Source: Rotaria socialis
Lineage: Eukaryota; Rotifera; Eurotatoria; Philodinida; Philodinidae
Length of the DNA stretch: 64,000 bases
Reading direction: 5' to 3'
NCBI GenBank assembly: GCA_905331475.1
Contig: CAJNYU010001437.1
Span: 62,001-126,000 of the forward strand
Made by a program: the position numbers and the translations under genes
In this document: one piece after another, positions 11,324 through 21,331 of the stretch
How positions within the stretch are numbered: position 1 is the stretch's first letter
Layout of the letters: every line of letters begins with the position of its first letter
Notes under the pieces: generated by a model
What the model was told of the DNA's origin: nothing
Database searches by the model: none
What the model saw: only the letters and a program-made list of their open reading frames with translations

Positions 11324-13027
11324 TTAATAACCAGTAGCATGTCCATCTGCTCTTGGATCAGAACCAGCTGTCCAAACTAATTGATTTTCATCATTGTCTA
11401 TTTTAGCAATAATTTGACCACGACCAAATATTGACCGATGAACTCCTTTAACTAATCTTACATGATGTCCATATGATTTAAGTTTTTCAATAACTTCTTC
11501 CGAAATGCCATCTTCTAAAAGAACTTCACTTGGAATATTGTCATCTGTACTATTACCATACGATGCATCGATACAAAATCGAGGTGCATCGAGTGCAGCT
11601 TGAACATTCATATGATAATGAACCATATTCATCAACACTTGCAAATGACCTTGTGGTTGCATAAATCCGCCCATAACACCATAACAAGCTAATAAATCAC
11701 CATTTTCATTAGTAATCATCGAAGGAATTATTGTATGATATGGTCTTTTACCAGGTTGAATACAATTTGGATGACCTTCTTCTAAAATAAAATTACTTCC
11801 ACGATTATGTAATGTAAATCCACAATTATTTGGTATAGCTGCTGTTCCAAATCCTGTATAGTTTGAAAAAATAAATGAACAAGCATTTCCTTGTGAATCT
11901 GTTACAGCAAAATAGACAGTATCCGATGAATTAACTGGTTTACCATGTTTTAAATTTTTATTAATAGATATTGGATTAAAATTTTCAGCACGTTTAGCTA
12001 AATAAGTTGATGATAATAATTCTTGAACAGGAACATGTTCAAAATCTGGATCACAAACAAAATAAGTTGCATCAGAAAATGCTAAACGAAGAGATTCAAT
12101 TAAAACATGAAGATATTCAGCTGAATTATGTTCAACATTTTCTAATGAAGGAATTTTATTTTGTTTTTGAATTTGTTCTAATATTCCAATAGCCATAAGT
12201 GCAACAAGACCTTGTCCATTTGGTGGACATTCCCATATTCGAATACGTTGATTGTCATTTAAACCATATGAAATACTAATTGGTTCAACGGGTGTTGATC
12301 GATGTTCGGATAAATCTTCAAGTGTCATTAAACCACCTTTACTTTGTATTAGTTCTACAATAGCTTCAGCTATTGGACCTTTATAAAATCCATCTCGACC
12401 TTTATCAGCTATTTCTCGTAATGTTTTAGCAAGTTTAGGCATTGTCATTATTTGACCAGCTTTTGGTGCTTTTCCATTTCGAAGCATATCATTTCCATTA
12501 TCTGATGCTTGTTTAATTGCTTGTTCTGACAATGCCCAACTATGAGCTGTTATTTCTGAAACCGGATAACCTTCTTCAGCTAAACGAATAGCAGGATTAA
12601 AGATTTCATTTAATGTTACATTTCCTGAACCAAATAATTTAATTGTCTCAATAAAAGCATCAACAGCACCTGTAACTGTAACTGCATTTAAATTATTGAA
12701 TGGAATCTGTTTTTCTTCTATTCCCATTTGTCGAAGTTTATCTAATGTTAAATTTTTTGGACTTCGACCACTACCATTTAATGATGAAATTTTTTTTGTT
12801 TGATTATTATAATATAAAACAAAACAATCGCCACCAATACCACATGAACATGGTTCAGTAACATTAAGAGCAGCTGCCGTCGCAACAGCTGCATCAGCTG
12901 CATTACCACCTTTACGTAAGATTTCTAAACCAGCTTGACATGCTAAAGGTTGTGATGATGAAACAATACAATGTGTACCATATACGACTGATCGACGTGA
13001 TTGAAAATTTAAATTTAATATATTCAT
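11324..13027 (-). CDS. gamma-glutamyltransferase-like Ntn hydrolase, intronless
   Basis: 567-residue uninterrupted frame. The family's N-terminal block is present (SSSQPLACQAGLEILRKGG, residues 23-41, then NAADAAVA and GIGGDCF). The autoprocessing site lies at NSSDT370VYFAVTD, where Thr370 would be the catalytic nucleophile exposed by self-cleavage. The C-terminal subunit shows RPYHTIIPSM and GVMGGFMQPQGH. There is no signal peptide or membrane anchor, unlike animal surface GGT, and no RGD-like extension. The layout matches the soluble bacterial/fungal GGT-like (YwrD type) branch. Lack of introns next to intron-bearing genes supports, but does not prove, horizontal origin. Role: transfer or hydrolysis of gamma-glutamyl groups, e.g. 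from glutathione. Confidence 0.88.
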   Translation of the reverse strand: MNILNLNFQSRRSVVYGTHCIVSSSQPLACQAGLEILRKGGNAADAAVATAAALNVTEPCSCGIGGDCFVLYYNNQTKKISSLNGSGRSPKNLTLDKLRQMGIEEKQIPFNNLNAVTVTGAVDAFIETIKLFGSGNVTLNEIFNPAIRLAEEGYPVSEITAHSWALSEQAIKQASDNGNDMLRNGKAPKAGQIMTMPKLAKTLREIADKGRDGFYKGPIAEAIVELIQSKGGLMTLEDLSEHRSTPVEPISISYGLNDNQRIRIWECPPNGQGLVALMAIGILEQIQKQNKIPSLENVEHNSAEYLHVLIESLRLAFSDATYFVCDPDFEHVPVQELLSSTYLAKRAENFNPISINKNLKHGKPVNSSDTVYFAVTDSQGNACSFIFSNYTGFGTAAIPNNCGFTLHNRGSNFILEEGHPNCIQPGKRPYHTIIPSMITNENGDLLACYGVMGGFMQPQGHLQVLMNMVHYHMNVQAALDAPRFCIDASYGNSTDDNIPSEVLLEDGISEEVIEKLKSYGHHVRLVKGVHRSIFGRGQIIAKIDNDENQLVWTAGSDPRADGHATGY

Positions 13028-13671
13028 TATTGGTCATTTTTTTTTTCTTCTAAAATTACAACACGAATTTATTTTAGATATCAGATGATGAGAAATATTA
13101 TTTAATAGAATAAATGTTTCTCTTACATGTTATTATCTTATATATTGAAATAGGAGAAGAATTTAAAAAAATACTGAATTTATCTTAGATAACAAAATGC
13201 ATCAAGTCAAGAAAGAATGAAACATCAAAAGATAAGACAGAAAAAATAATTGAAAGCATAATTTTCGTTAGCTGTCATTATTCTCTGATATTAGCTAGTT
13301 TTAATTGTAAATTACATCATAATGTAGAAAAAAAAAATGGCTTTCATATTTCATTCAAAAGAAATAATTTTGAACAATATTTGTGAAATTTGTCCCTATA
13401 TAAATAAAAACATATCATATTGATATCTATCACTTGAAAACAAAAATTAGCTCATAAAATCTGATAAATAATTCAGTTACATGAATTTTATTTTTCGATC
13501 TGACTTTTACAATTGCACATCTCTTTTATTCAAATATCTTATTCATAGTTTCAACTTTACATCAGCACTAATGTTTTGTTCGAGTTTTATTTATATTATT
13601 TAACATATAAATGCATGAAAAAAAAAACTCTAATTCTAGTTAATCAACGAACAATTTACATTTTTTCTTCT
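13028..13671. other. non-coding spacer
   Basis: AT-rich spacer upstream of the GGT-like start. No gene or repeat recognised. Confidence 0.6.
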
Positions 13672-15423
13672 TTATTTATGAATCCATAATCGAATCGTTT
13701 CAGTGCCAGTCAAGTTCTCTGTGAAAGTACGTGAATAACCAGATACCATCCATGTAATAAATTCTTCTTGGCTAGGAAAATGATTGTCCCATTGACCAAG
13801 TTGTAACACAACCTTTAACGCTTGAATATTGGCCATTCCATTGATAAGATTATCTATATTCAATCGATTATCGACGACAATCTGCAGAACTTCACATTGC
13901 TTGGCCAATGGTGAACGAAGAAATGCCACACATTGTTCACTGTTGAAACAGCGATCACGTTTTAGATAATGATGACTTTGCAAATCGAGTCGACGAATTG
14001 AATTACTGGTAAGATACAATGGTAGATGTTGAATGATCGATGAGCGCCAGTCAGCAATAGTCAACGAGTAAAGACGAGGTGCTCGATTGATCAATGTTTG
14101 CAATTGAGATAGGACAATATCATCATCAATGTCAGCGTCACTTGATACACTGAGAGAAGTCAATTGATCGAGTCGAGAAAGAACGGACAAAAATTGATCA
14201 GAAACAGGTAAATTCATTTCAAGATGCCGGATGTTATGAAAGCGAATATGAGATAGAAACAAATCATGTAATGTCGAATAATGCTGAATCAATGTAGTCA
14301 CACGATTATAAGACCAATAGTCATCGTCACGAGGGCATGTTGATTTAGTGCGAACATTGGAGCTTTTAAAAATGTACGAATAAAACGAGAAGGCGTATGG
14401 TAAAGTATAAAAATAAATCAAGATCTTGTTATTGTCTAATTCCCAATGACATCGAGTAAACCACTGGTGATCGATAAGCCAAAATGGAGTTCGATACGAA
14501 TCTAGAATTTCTTCTATTTCTTCTTCATTATTAACATAAAAAAACATCAAAAATCGGAATGTTTTCAATTTCGGCATATAATCAACAATAAATTGTTTCC
14601 ATCGATGACCATTCATATTATGTTTTCCAGTTTGAAGAGTTAAAACAGTTAAATTGGGCATTTTTTTCAGTAGATTAATCGTTCCTTGAGTAAGATGATC
14701 GACGGCGAGCTTTAATGAAGTTATTGATTGGATTACATATGGAAATTGCGTATTGTTAGATAACTTGTTGATAGAAGCAGTCAAATGTTGAAGATTTGGT
14801 GTGCATCGAAATAATCGACTTAATTGATTAGAATTCAACGAAATATTTTCAATACATAAATGTTCAATCGATTTTGATCGAATCGTTGGAATAGAAAATT
14901 CAGATGTCGATCGGAAATGCAAGTCGAGATGACAATGTGTAAGTTTTGGTAAATGCCAAATACGATTGAGAACATCACGTAATGTCTTTTGATGAAACGT
15001 CAAATGACAATTGATCAAGCTGAAATGAGTAAGAGGATGATGACGAATTTGTAAGACGACTTTTTTCATGATTTCATTCGAGGATATATGATAGAGCGAT
15101 AGTGATTTTAATTGAACGAATCGATTAACAATAAAAGAATGAGAGAGAAAGAGATCAATTTGATTAGGCGTGTCGTCGTCATCGGAAAGACGAAGCCCAC
15201 TAATACGATCAGCAATCAAAGGAAGATTTTGTTGGCAAATAGTATCGAAATCGTGCTTGGATATTGATTGCAAATCAAGACCATGAGTTCGAAAATGGAT
15301 AACGACAAGATTATTAAAGCGAGAATTGAGATGAGAAAAAGCTTGGAGTAAATGAACACTCTTTAGATATTCGAAGATGTCTAATAGTAGTTCGTTAACG
15401 AGATGTTCGAGATTCATAATCAA
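13672..15423 (-). CDS. F-box/leucine-rich protein of the rotifer-expanded type
   Basis: 583 residues, no introns. An F-box-like helix pair opens the protein (LEHLVNELLLDIFEYLKSVH, then LLQAFSHLNSRFNNLV). Degenerate leucine-rich repeats follow (LKSLSLYHIS, LTHFSLINCHL, LTSLSVSSD). The likely start is the second Met, two codons in (MNLEHLV). F-box proteins bind Skp1 and bring substrates to SCF ubiquitin ligases; the repeats would bind substrate. The gene at 21332-23065 has the same architecture but is only distantly similar. Bdelloid genomes carry hundreds of such genes, so the specific target is unknown. Confidence 0.8.
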   Translation of the reverse strand: MIMNLEHLVNELLLDIFEYLKSVHLLQAFSHLNSRFNNLVVIHFRTHGLDLQSISKHDFDTICQQNLPLIADRISGLRLSDDDDTPNQIDLFLSHSFIVNRFVQLKSLSLYHISSNEIMKKVVLQIRHHPLTHFSLINCHLTFHQKTLRDVLNRIWHLPKLTHCHLDLHFRSTSEFSIPTIRSKSIEHLCIENISLNSNQLSRLFRCTPNLQHLTASINKLSNNTQFPYVIQSITSLKLAVDHLTQGTINLLKKMPNLTVLTLQTGKHNMNGHRWKQFIVDYMPKLKTFRFLMFFYVNNEEEIEEILDSYRTPFWLIDHQWFTRCHWELDNNKILIYFYTLPYAFSFYSYIFKSSNVRTKSTCPRDDDYWSYNRVTTLIQHYSTLHDLFLSHIRFHNIRHLEMNLPVSDQFLSVLSRLDQLTSLSVSSDADIDDDIVLSQLQTLINRAPRLYSLTIADWRSSIIQHLPLYLTSNSIRRLDLQSHHYLKRDRCFNSEQCVAFLRSPLAKQCEVLQIVVDNRLNIDNLINGMANIQALKVVLQLGQWDNHFPSQEEFITWMVSGYSRTFTENLTGTETIRLWIHK

Positions 15424-16087
15424 CCGAAAGAATGTGTCAGTTCAGATCGGTTCGGTTTATAGTAAATGAAATTGGTCACGAGATTGAAATAATTTTATCT
15501 AGAATAAAGATAAACAAAGAAAAGAGAAAAGAAATGTTCTACTTGTGCAATTTCTAACGAATAGAAATAAATTACTAATATCACACTATCAAGTTATCTC
15601 TTATTCGCTGTCATGGCCCTAAAATAGCTGATCCGTGGTCTGGTGAATGATGACTAAGCACTCGTTTCTAAAACTTGGACAATTCAACACACTTATGCAT
15701 TGTGTAATACACACGCTTTCTGCATATTAAATCGAATTTAAATAGATAAATTGAATAGAGTGTCGGTGGTATTGTTCTGACATTATTTAATTCTGCATCT
15801 TCTTTTAGTCTTTAGGCAAAATATGCTTGTGTTATTGATCGCTTTTATCTCGAATCCTCATGACGAATATGTCGGGAAAGTGTTGCTTCTTCTATACTTT
15901 TAAAACGTCGCTGTTATTTCGAAAAGTGCTTCGTTTTTGTAATGTTAAATTCAATTCAATTCAGCTTTCCTATTTCTTACTGACAAAAGTGAGAGATGAA
16001 TAATTATCATACATTAAGAAAAAACATCTTGTCTGATATAATGTAACGAATAAATTTGGTATACAGATATTTTTATTGAACGGAATT
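15424..16087. other. spacer; right part is the source of the duplicated flank
   Basis: From about 15730 onward this is the 3' flank of the RNA ligase gene and matches 7340-7556, with about 130 bp (roughly 15770-15910) absent from the left copy. The rest shows nothing recognisable. Confidence 0.65.
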
Positions 16088-17305
16088 TTACACGGAGATT
16101 AGCGAACGAAGATATTTTTCAAAACTGAATTTTTCTCTATTATCCATATTTCTTTCTCGTAGAATAATTCGTACAGTCATAAAATTTTGTTCGTCAACCA
16201 ATTGATTCCATCGTTCATCTTCATATTGTTGAAATAGTTTAATCAATATCTGTCTTTTTCTATCTTGCTCTGGCTTTCCCGATGATGGATATTCGTGATT
16301 TAAATTCTCAAAAAACTTTCTTTTTTCATTATTGTAAAGTTTTGTGAATTCGTTTATTAAGCTTGGTATGATGGATTCCTCGATTTGTTTTTCAATCTGA
16401 TCATAATCTTTCACATATTGTGGAAAATAATTTAAGTATTCTTGTTTTTCACCCTGTAGCCAAATATTTAAGCAGAATTGTTCGTGTTTATGTTCATTTT
16501 CTACTCCAACCGTTCGATAGTGAACTGTTAAATACGAACGACTTTTAATTTTAATACGATCATGAGTTCGTACATCACATGCTACAATGCCTTCGCCATC
16601 CATAAAATGCATTTGATTGACGTACTGCAAGCATTCGTTTAAATCTAAAAATTGAAATGAACGTGGTTTCGATACACCGATATCAATATCGAGTTCATCT
16701 AATGTCAACATATCACGAGTACCCAAATGATACAACATTGGTTTATCATATTGTATTACAATTTTATAATCAGGATGAACGCGTTCGAAAAAATATGCAA
16801 ATCTTTTATCCAATTTTGAATAATCAAGTCCAGCTTCTTTGGCGGCTTCTTGCCATAGTTGTTTATTTGTTTTACCACACCGTGCATATTTTTCTCGAAA
16901 TTGTTTAATATCAATACGACTATTGCTACTCACATGCCATTCATTTTCGAAATAATATACTTTAAAAAATGTGCCATCCATTTTTTCAGTAAAATGTGTC
17001 CAATGAGCTGTCTTCGTAGCAGCCTGTGGTTCATTGTAATTCCAAAATTTATAAAATGGTAAACATACTAAACGATATGGAGGCTTTTTTTCATAGATTG
17101 CACCTCGATTTTGTGCTAGCATCAATTTTTGCTGCTCTGTACCAGATTTCCATAGGCGACTATCATGAATATATTTAACACAAAAAAGTTTATCAGCTTC
17201 ATCGATTGATAGATCATATTTAGTTTGCAGAAGTTGACGAGCTTCAGGCCATTCTAGATCGCCAATGATTTTTGAAAGTTGAATTGAGTCACACGTTGTT
17301 GTCAT
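16088..17305 (-). CDS. T4 Rnl1-type RNA ligase
   Basis: 405-residue intronless protein with the nucleotidyltransferase motifs in order. Motif I is KMDG with Lys108 as the predicted AMP-accepting residue (EKMDGTF). An upstream NRG (Arg68) and the LPFYKFWNYNE strand are typical of the Rnl1 group. Motif IIIa-like FFERVHPDYKIVIQY spans 172-186, motif IV is EGIV at 238-241, and motif V is KIKSRSY around 252-258. Rnl1 enzymes join 3'-OH and 5'-phosphate RNA ends through an AMP-RNA intermediate and are best known from phages, some bacteria and fungi. The bdelloid ligase already characterised, to my knowledge, is of another family (Rnl5 type). Here there is only a C-terminal helical extension and no kinase domain. 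Horizontal origin is likely. A truncated paralogue lies at 7557-8157. Confidence 0.85.
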   Translation of the reverse strand: MTTTCDSIQLSKIIGDLEWPEARQLLQTKYDLSIDEADKLFCVKYIHDSRLWKSGTEQQKLMLAQNRGAIYEKKPPYRLVCLPFYKFWNYNEPQAATKTAHWTHFTEKMDGTFFKVYYFENEWHVSSNSRIDIKQFREKYARCGKTNKQLWQEAAKEAGLDYSKLDKRFAYFFERVHPDYKIVIQYDKPMLYHLGTRDMLTLDELDIDIGVSKPRSFQFLDLNECLQYVNQMHFMDGEGIVACDVRTHDRIKIKSRSYLTVHYRTVGVENEHKHEQFCLNIWLQGEKQEYLNYFPQYVKDYDQIEKQIEESIIPSLINEFTKLYNNEKRKFFENLNHEYPSSGKPEQDRKRQILIKLFQQYEDERWNQLVDEQNFMTVRIILRERNMDNREKFSFEKYLRSLISV

Positions 17306-18033
17306 TTAAAAGTACACGAAAGTCACATTATTGACAAGTCTTCTTTCGTTTCTGTTATCGTGATGTAATGCTGCAGAAATGAAGCAATGGTGATGCAATA
17401 ACTGTAAACGCTATGAAACACAATCATTTTTATTTGTCTAGGTTTTTTGACTCTGCAATCAATGCTTTAGATTTAGTGAGGTATGCGATGTGTAGACGTA
17501 CGAGAATCTCAAATATTTGAATTTTAAATTGAGTTTTTTCAATTAGTGATGCATACTCTAGACCTTCATTCTGGGTTTCTCAATTTTTTTAGATTCAATT
17601 CGGCAAAATAAAACATTATGCCGCATTTTGTATCGTGAACAAATCATCAACAGACTGAGTAATTCGTTCGTTAAAACATAATAAAGATATTAAATAGTAG
17701 TCTATCGAAGTTAATAGGTGTGTCTACATGACATGTTTCAATAATTGATTTAAGAATAAAAACAATTTACGACATAAAGGATGCCTAATACATAAAAGTG
17801 TCTTGGAACATTCTAAAAGAGAAGTCTCACATGTTTTGAATTGTTTGTCAATTTCACGACCACTTAATATATTTTAAATGGTAGAAAGATGACATCGTAA
17901 ATAGACTAAGTTCAGAGTAACTGATGACTTGTATATCACAGGAACTTTGAGTCACTATATAGATTAATAAATTTATTGCTTAAAATGAAATGCTAATGAA
18001 AAACATTGCCGAAAAGTGTTCAGCTCATTTTAA
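17306..18033. other. non-coding stretch
   Basis: AT-rich sequence upstream of the ligase start; no gene or regulatory site recognised. Confidence 0.55.
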
Positions 18034-18097
18034 ACTTGAGGGTGTGGGTGTGGGTGTGAATGCACTTTTTCTCTGAAATCACACCCATACCCACAAG
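18034..18097. repeat. telomere-like foldback repeat
   Basis: Left arm starts cttgagggtgtgggtgtg (18036 onward, three TGTGGG-like units). The right arm tcacacccatacccacaag (18079-18096) is its imperfect reverse complement, with a loop of about 20 bases. This is the clearest foldback in the window. Confidence 0.7.
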
Positions 18098-18203
18098 CGA
18101 AATTTTAACTTATTTGGTAGTCGATAATTCGAATGTTTTGCAGTTCACAAAAACAAAATTTTCTTCTCTTATTCGCTTGATTATTGATAATTTACATCTC
18201 GAT

Positions 18204-18271
18204 GATTTATAGATTCAAAATCTTCATTTGCCAATAACTCATTTGAAACTTTTTATTTAAAATCGAACGTT
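18204..18271 (+). pseudogene. 68-bp F-box/LRR gene fragment
   Basis: About 60 of 68 bases match 21917-21984 inside the F-box/LRR gene at 21332-23065 (shared run gattcaaaatcttcatt). The fragment is in the same orientation and ends near 18271, where it joins an unrelated minus-strand open frame. The stop codon of that frame lies within the fragment. Confidence 0.7.
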
Positions 18272-19130
18272 GGAATGTGCTCCTTATTGAGAGGTATCGA
18301 GTAATAGACAGATAATTGATCGGTGAGATCAATGTCCATTTCAAGCGGAAAAATGTCGTTCAAGTCAAAAATGAATTCTTTTCCCGTTCTGTCTATAAGA
18401 AAAGACAAACAATATACGCATGTCAACGTGTGTATACTGAATTTATATCGAACTAGTACGCCGTCACCGTTCAGAAAAGACATCCGTGCATACGCAACAT
18501 GCTGCATGCCATACATATGATTACAAACTCCAAATATCAGTCATTTTCATTTTCCTATTCCATATTCCTTCCTTCAGAACATTTCATTCAAGAAAAACTA
18601 CTAAGGAGCTCGTTGACACGCTTCCCGTATCTTCGCACCAACTATGAAAGTTTTCCATTCCATCGTGATCATTTTTACTCCTCAAATCTTCACACAAATT
18701 TTCCGATCATTCGTTTAACTAAATTTCTCCATGATCGAACTGATTCTGACTTTTTACTAGTGTTAGTTTATCGTGTCAAATCATTTTTCTCGTTGCATTT
18801 TTTATTATTCCGCTAAAAGTTCATTTTTCTGGTTTCGGTAGTTATTGGTCTGACGAAATATATGTGTAATATTCATGCGTTTGATTTATTTTGTTGTTGC
18901 GGAAGTTTTTCGACATTTTTGAGCTTAACGTCATTTTCCCGCTTGAAATGAGCATTTATGTAACCGATCAGATATTTGTCTAATCCTCGTCGTACGTGCA
19001 ACATAGGAATGACTGTGACTAGTAACTGAAAAAGAATTTCTTTTGCGTTCTCTTTTTTATATAATGATACATGAAAGACGATAAAGACTACCGCCATTTA
19101 CGAAAGCGATTTTTTTAGATCGACGAAAAA
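18253..19130 (-). pseudogene. unidentified minus-strand locus, copy A of a duplicated pair
   Basis: Homologous to 23217-24179. The shared blocks are on the minus strand: an upstream exon-like piece ending RGLDKYLIGYINAHFKREND (copy B has RGLNKYLVDDINAHLKRIND) and a downstream piece containing LIDRTGKEFIFDLNDIF. In copy A the downstream piece is open for 87 codons (18516-18253). Its last residues are read from an inserted F-box fragment. No domain is recognised. The plus-strand frame at 18499-18816 overlaps the same region, but its translation is not conserved in copy B, so the minus strand is preferred. Whether copy A still makes a protein is unclear. Confidence 0.45.
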
Positions 19131-19603
19131 CCACGCGAACAAATTTAAGTAATGTAAATCGACATTTTGTTGTAACGTGGAAATAACCTGATGAACTTAC
19201 TCAAACTATTTACTTGTCATCCAGTAGCGTCATGTGGAAACTTTCGAGCTAAAACTTTCAAATCATCAAGACTAATGGTTGGAATCTCATCAGATTTCGA
19301 AGTTGAAGTTCAAAGAAATTATTAATAAACCTTAAGAACTAGTTTAAATGAAAGAGTGTTTTAGATTAATTATGCGATATGAGTAGGACTTGACGAATTC
19401 GACGATGAAATGTTCCTATGAAACAGTAAGTAAATCGACATCTCAGTCAAAAAACGATCGAACTTCCACGCATTGGTGAACAGTAAAAATAGTATAAAAG
19501 ATTAGAAAGACTTTGATAATATTTCTAGTCATTAGTCTATATTTGCTCTTGACTTATAGAGTTATTTTCATTCTAGATAACAATAAGAAACGATCGATTT
19601 CTT
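19131..19603. other. non-coding spacer
   Basis: Nothing recognised apart from AT-rich sequence. Confidence 0.55.
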
Positions 19604-20257
19604 ATGATGAAGTTTAAATTGGTGACATCGAACATCGTGTTGTTAGTGGTTCCTCTATCAAGTTCCGATGCAAAAGGTCGAGGAGGAGGAGGAGGAGGAG
19701 GAGGATTTCGAATAAGTATAATTATTTTTGGAAAGTAAAAACAATAAGGAAAGTGTCTATATTCAAAATATAGGATCTTCTACTAGTTCTTCTGGTGACT
19801 CGTCATACAGTGGTGCAAATCCACTGCTAGGATTACTGCTTATTCTACTTTGTTGTGGAACTGGGATAGCTAGGAGAAATTAATCACCGTTATGAGACTG
19901 ACGAACAAGTAAATCGTATTTGCACAAATTTATCAGAAATAGCTCGTATGCAACAGCTTCAAGAAATTAACGTAGGAATAAAATAAGATTTTTACAAAAG
20001 TTCATCACAATTGTATTTATTAGCAAATGGACAGTGTTGACTTCGACTGGTTAGCAAATGTCACTGAGTATCATGTAGTACCTATGACCGTTGTATACGT
20101 TCAGGAAGTATCAGCGAAACAGATTAAAGAAAATAAAGTCAATCAACACGAAGTTCAATCTTCTTATGATTTATAGCGACCAAACAGCGACGAAGAAAAA
20201 TATTCAATGATTGCTCCTGTCAAAGATAATGAAACGTCACTATCGTTTACAAATTGA
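19604..20257 (+). pseudogene. small glycine-rich secreted/membrane protein gene, degraded
   Basis: Exon 1 (19604-19715) encodes a signal peptide (MMKFKLVTSNIVLLVVPL) and a run of eight glycines from GGA repeats. A 58-bp intron (19716-19773, gtataa...tatag) leads into a Ser-rich stretch and a membrane helix (NPLLGLLLILLCCGTG). A frameshift near 19870 is then needed to reach the acidic/amphipathic tail (INHRYETDEQVNRIC...). A second intron ends before the segment starting QMDSVDFDWLANV, which is later interrupted by an in-frame TAG before a final TGA at 20257. Such Gly-rich single-pass proteins recur in rotifers; function unknown. The shift plus the stop indicate decay. Confidence 0.5.
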
Positions 20258-20850
20258 AGCGTTTATATCTCGTACATGTGCTTCTTTATATTATGTAATG
20301 TATATTCATATGTGACAAAAACACACTGATACGAATTCGAGTTCCTGATTCTTTTTCTTCAAGAATACAGGAAATTATCAATGATTTGTCACTCCACATA
20401 ATACACTGCCTCTCGTATTTTGTCTTATTTCAAATAAATATTGTAATTCGAAGGTCAAATAAATTCCCTCTAGCTTTTATCCTCTATCAAAAGTATTATC
20501 CTTGTATGTCTTCTAAAACAAAGCACTACTTGATTGATGTTATTACTCATAGTATAATTGGCAAAATAAAATATAATGATGTTTATCATTGTCTAGTAAA
20601 TTACAGTGATAGCTGGTTTTTTTTCTGCTGCTAGCGAGCTTACTTACAGAAGTCAAACATTGTGCATAGCACTTGTAATACGAAATTTATGAATTCTAAT
20701 ATGGGTACAATCATTCGTGTGTTGAAGTTTCAAGAAACAAATGAATTCTCTTTCTGAGACGTTGATTCTTCTGACGAAATGATTCAAAATTCAGCAGCTG
20801 TTGTTGTTTTTCTCTCGTTATAATGTTCTCTTTTGAATTCATCGTAAGAA
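20258..20850. other. non-coding spacer
   Basis: An 82-codon open frame (20386-20634) has no motif and is rejected. Ends at the foldback element. Confidence 0.55.
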
Positions 20851-21116
20851 CCCAGGTCGAACATACACGGTCGTATACGACGGTAAATCGCCGTATTTGG
20901 CCGTATTACATGGCTCCGTATTACGATCGTAAATCTCCGTGCCGTATACGGCGAAATACGGCGCTTTACGGTCGTTTTTGATCGTATTTCACCGTATTAC
21001 GACACGGAGATTTACGATCGTAATACGGAGCCATGTAATACGGCCAAATACGGCGATTTACCGTCGTATACGGCCCGTATTTCACCGTATACGGACGTCG
21101 TAAAGCTCGTCCTGGG
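20851..21116. mobile_element. 266-bp foldback element, CCCAGG family, copy 1
   Basis: Begins cccaggtcgaac and ends gctcgtcctggg, whose complement cccaggacgagc matches 10 of 12. The interior is a near-perfect long palindrome built from CGTAT/ATACG words: tcgtaaatctccgt near 20931 is mirrored by acggagatttacga near 21004, and ccgtattacatggctccgta is mirrored by tacggagccatgtaatacgg. GC content and word use differ sharply from the flanks. Flanking bases are AA on both sides (aagaa | aatc), a possible 2-bp target duplication. No coding capacity, so it would be moved by enzymes supplied elsewhere. A second copy with the same termini is at 55643-55892. Confidence 0.8.
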
Positions 21117-21331
21117 AATCAATGCGAAAATTCTCACTCGTCAAAATTTTCATTCCGTACACATAAACATAGCTATGTGTTTATGGCATAGAGTAGAGGT
21201 AGCAAGTTAAATGCATTAATCATATCACGTACTGGATTTATCTATTTTTCCTTATCTTTTTTGTATCAATCATTGCCACTGAAGACTTCGCAAAACGAAA
21301 TTTGTTTTATTTCACTTAATTTCTTCTCAGC

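Noticed and set aside
18499-18816. 105-codon plus-strand open frame
   Set aside because: Overlaps the duplicated minus-strand locus; its translation is not preserved in the homologous copy at 23.4 kb.
20851-21116. Assignment of the CCCAGG elements to piggyBac because ends begin with CCC
   Set aside because: Flanks are AA or TT, not the TTAA duplication piggyBac requires.
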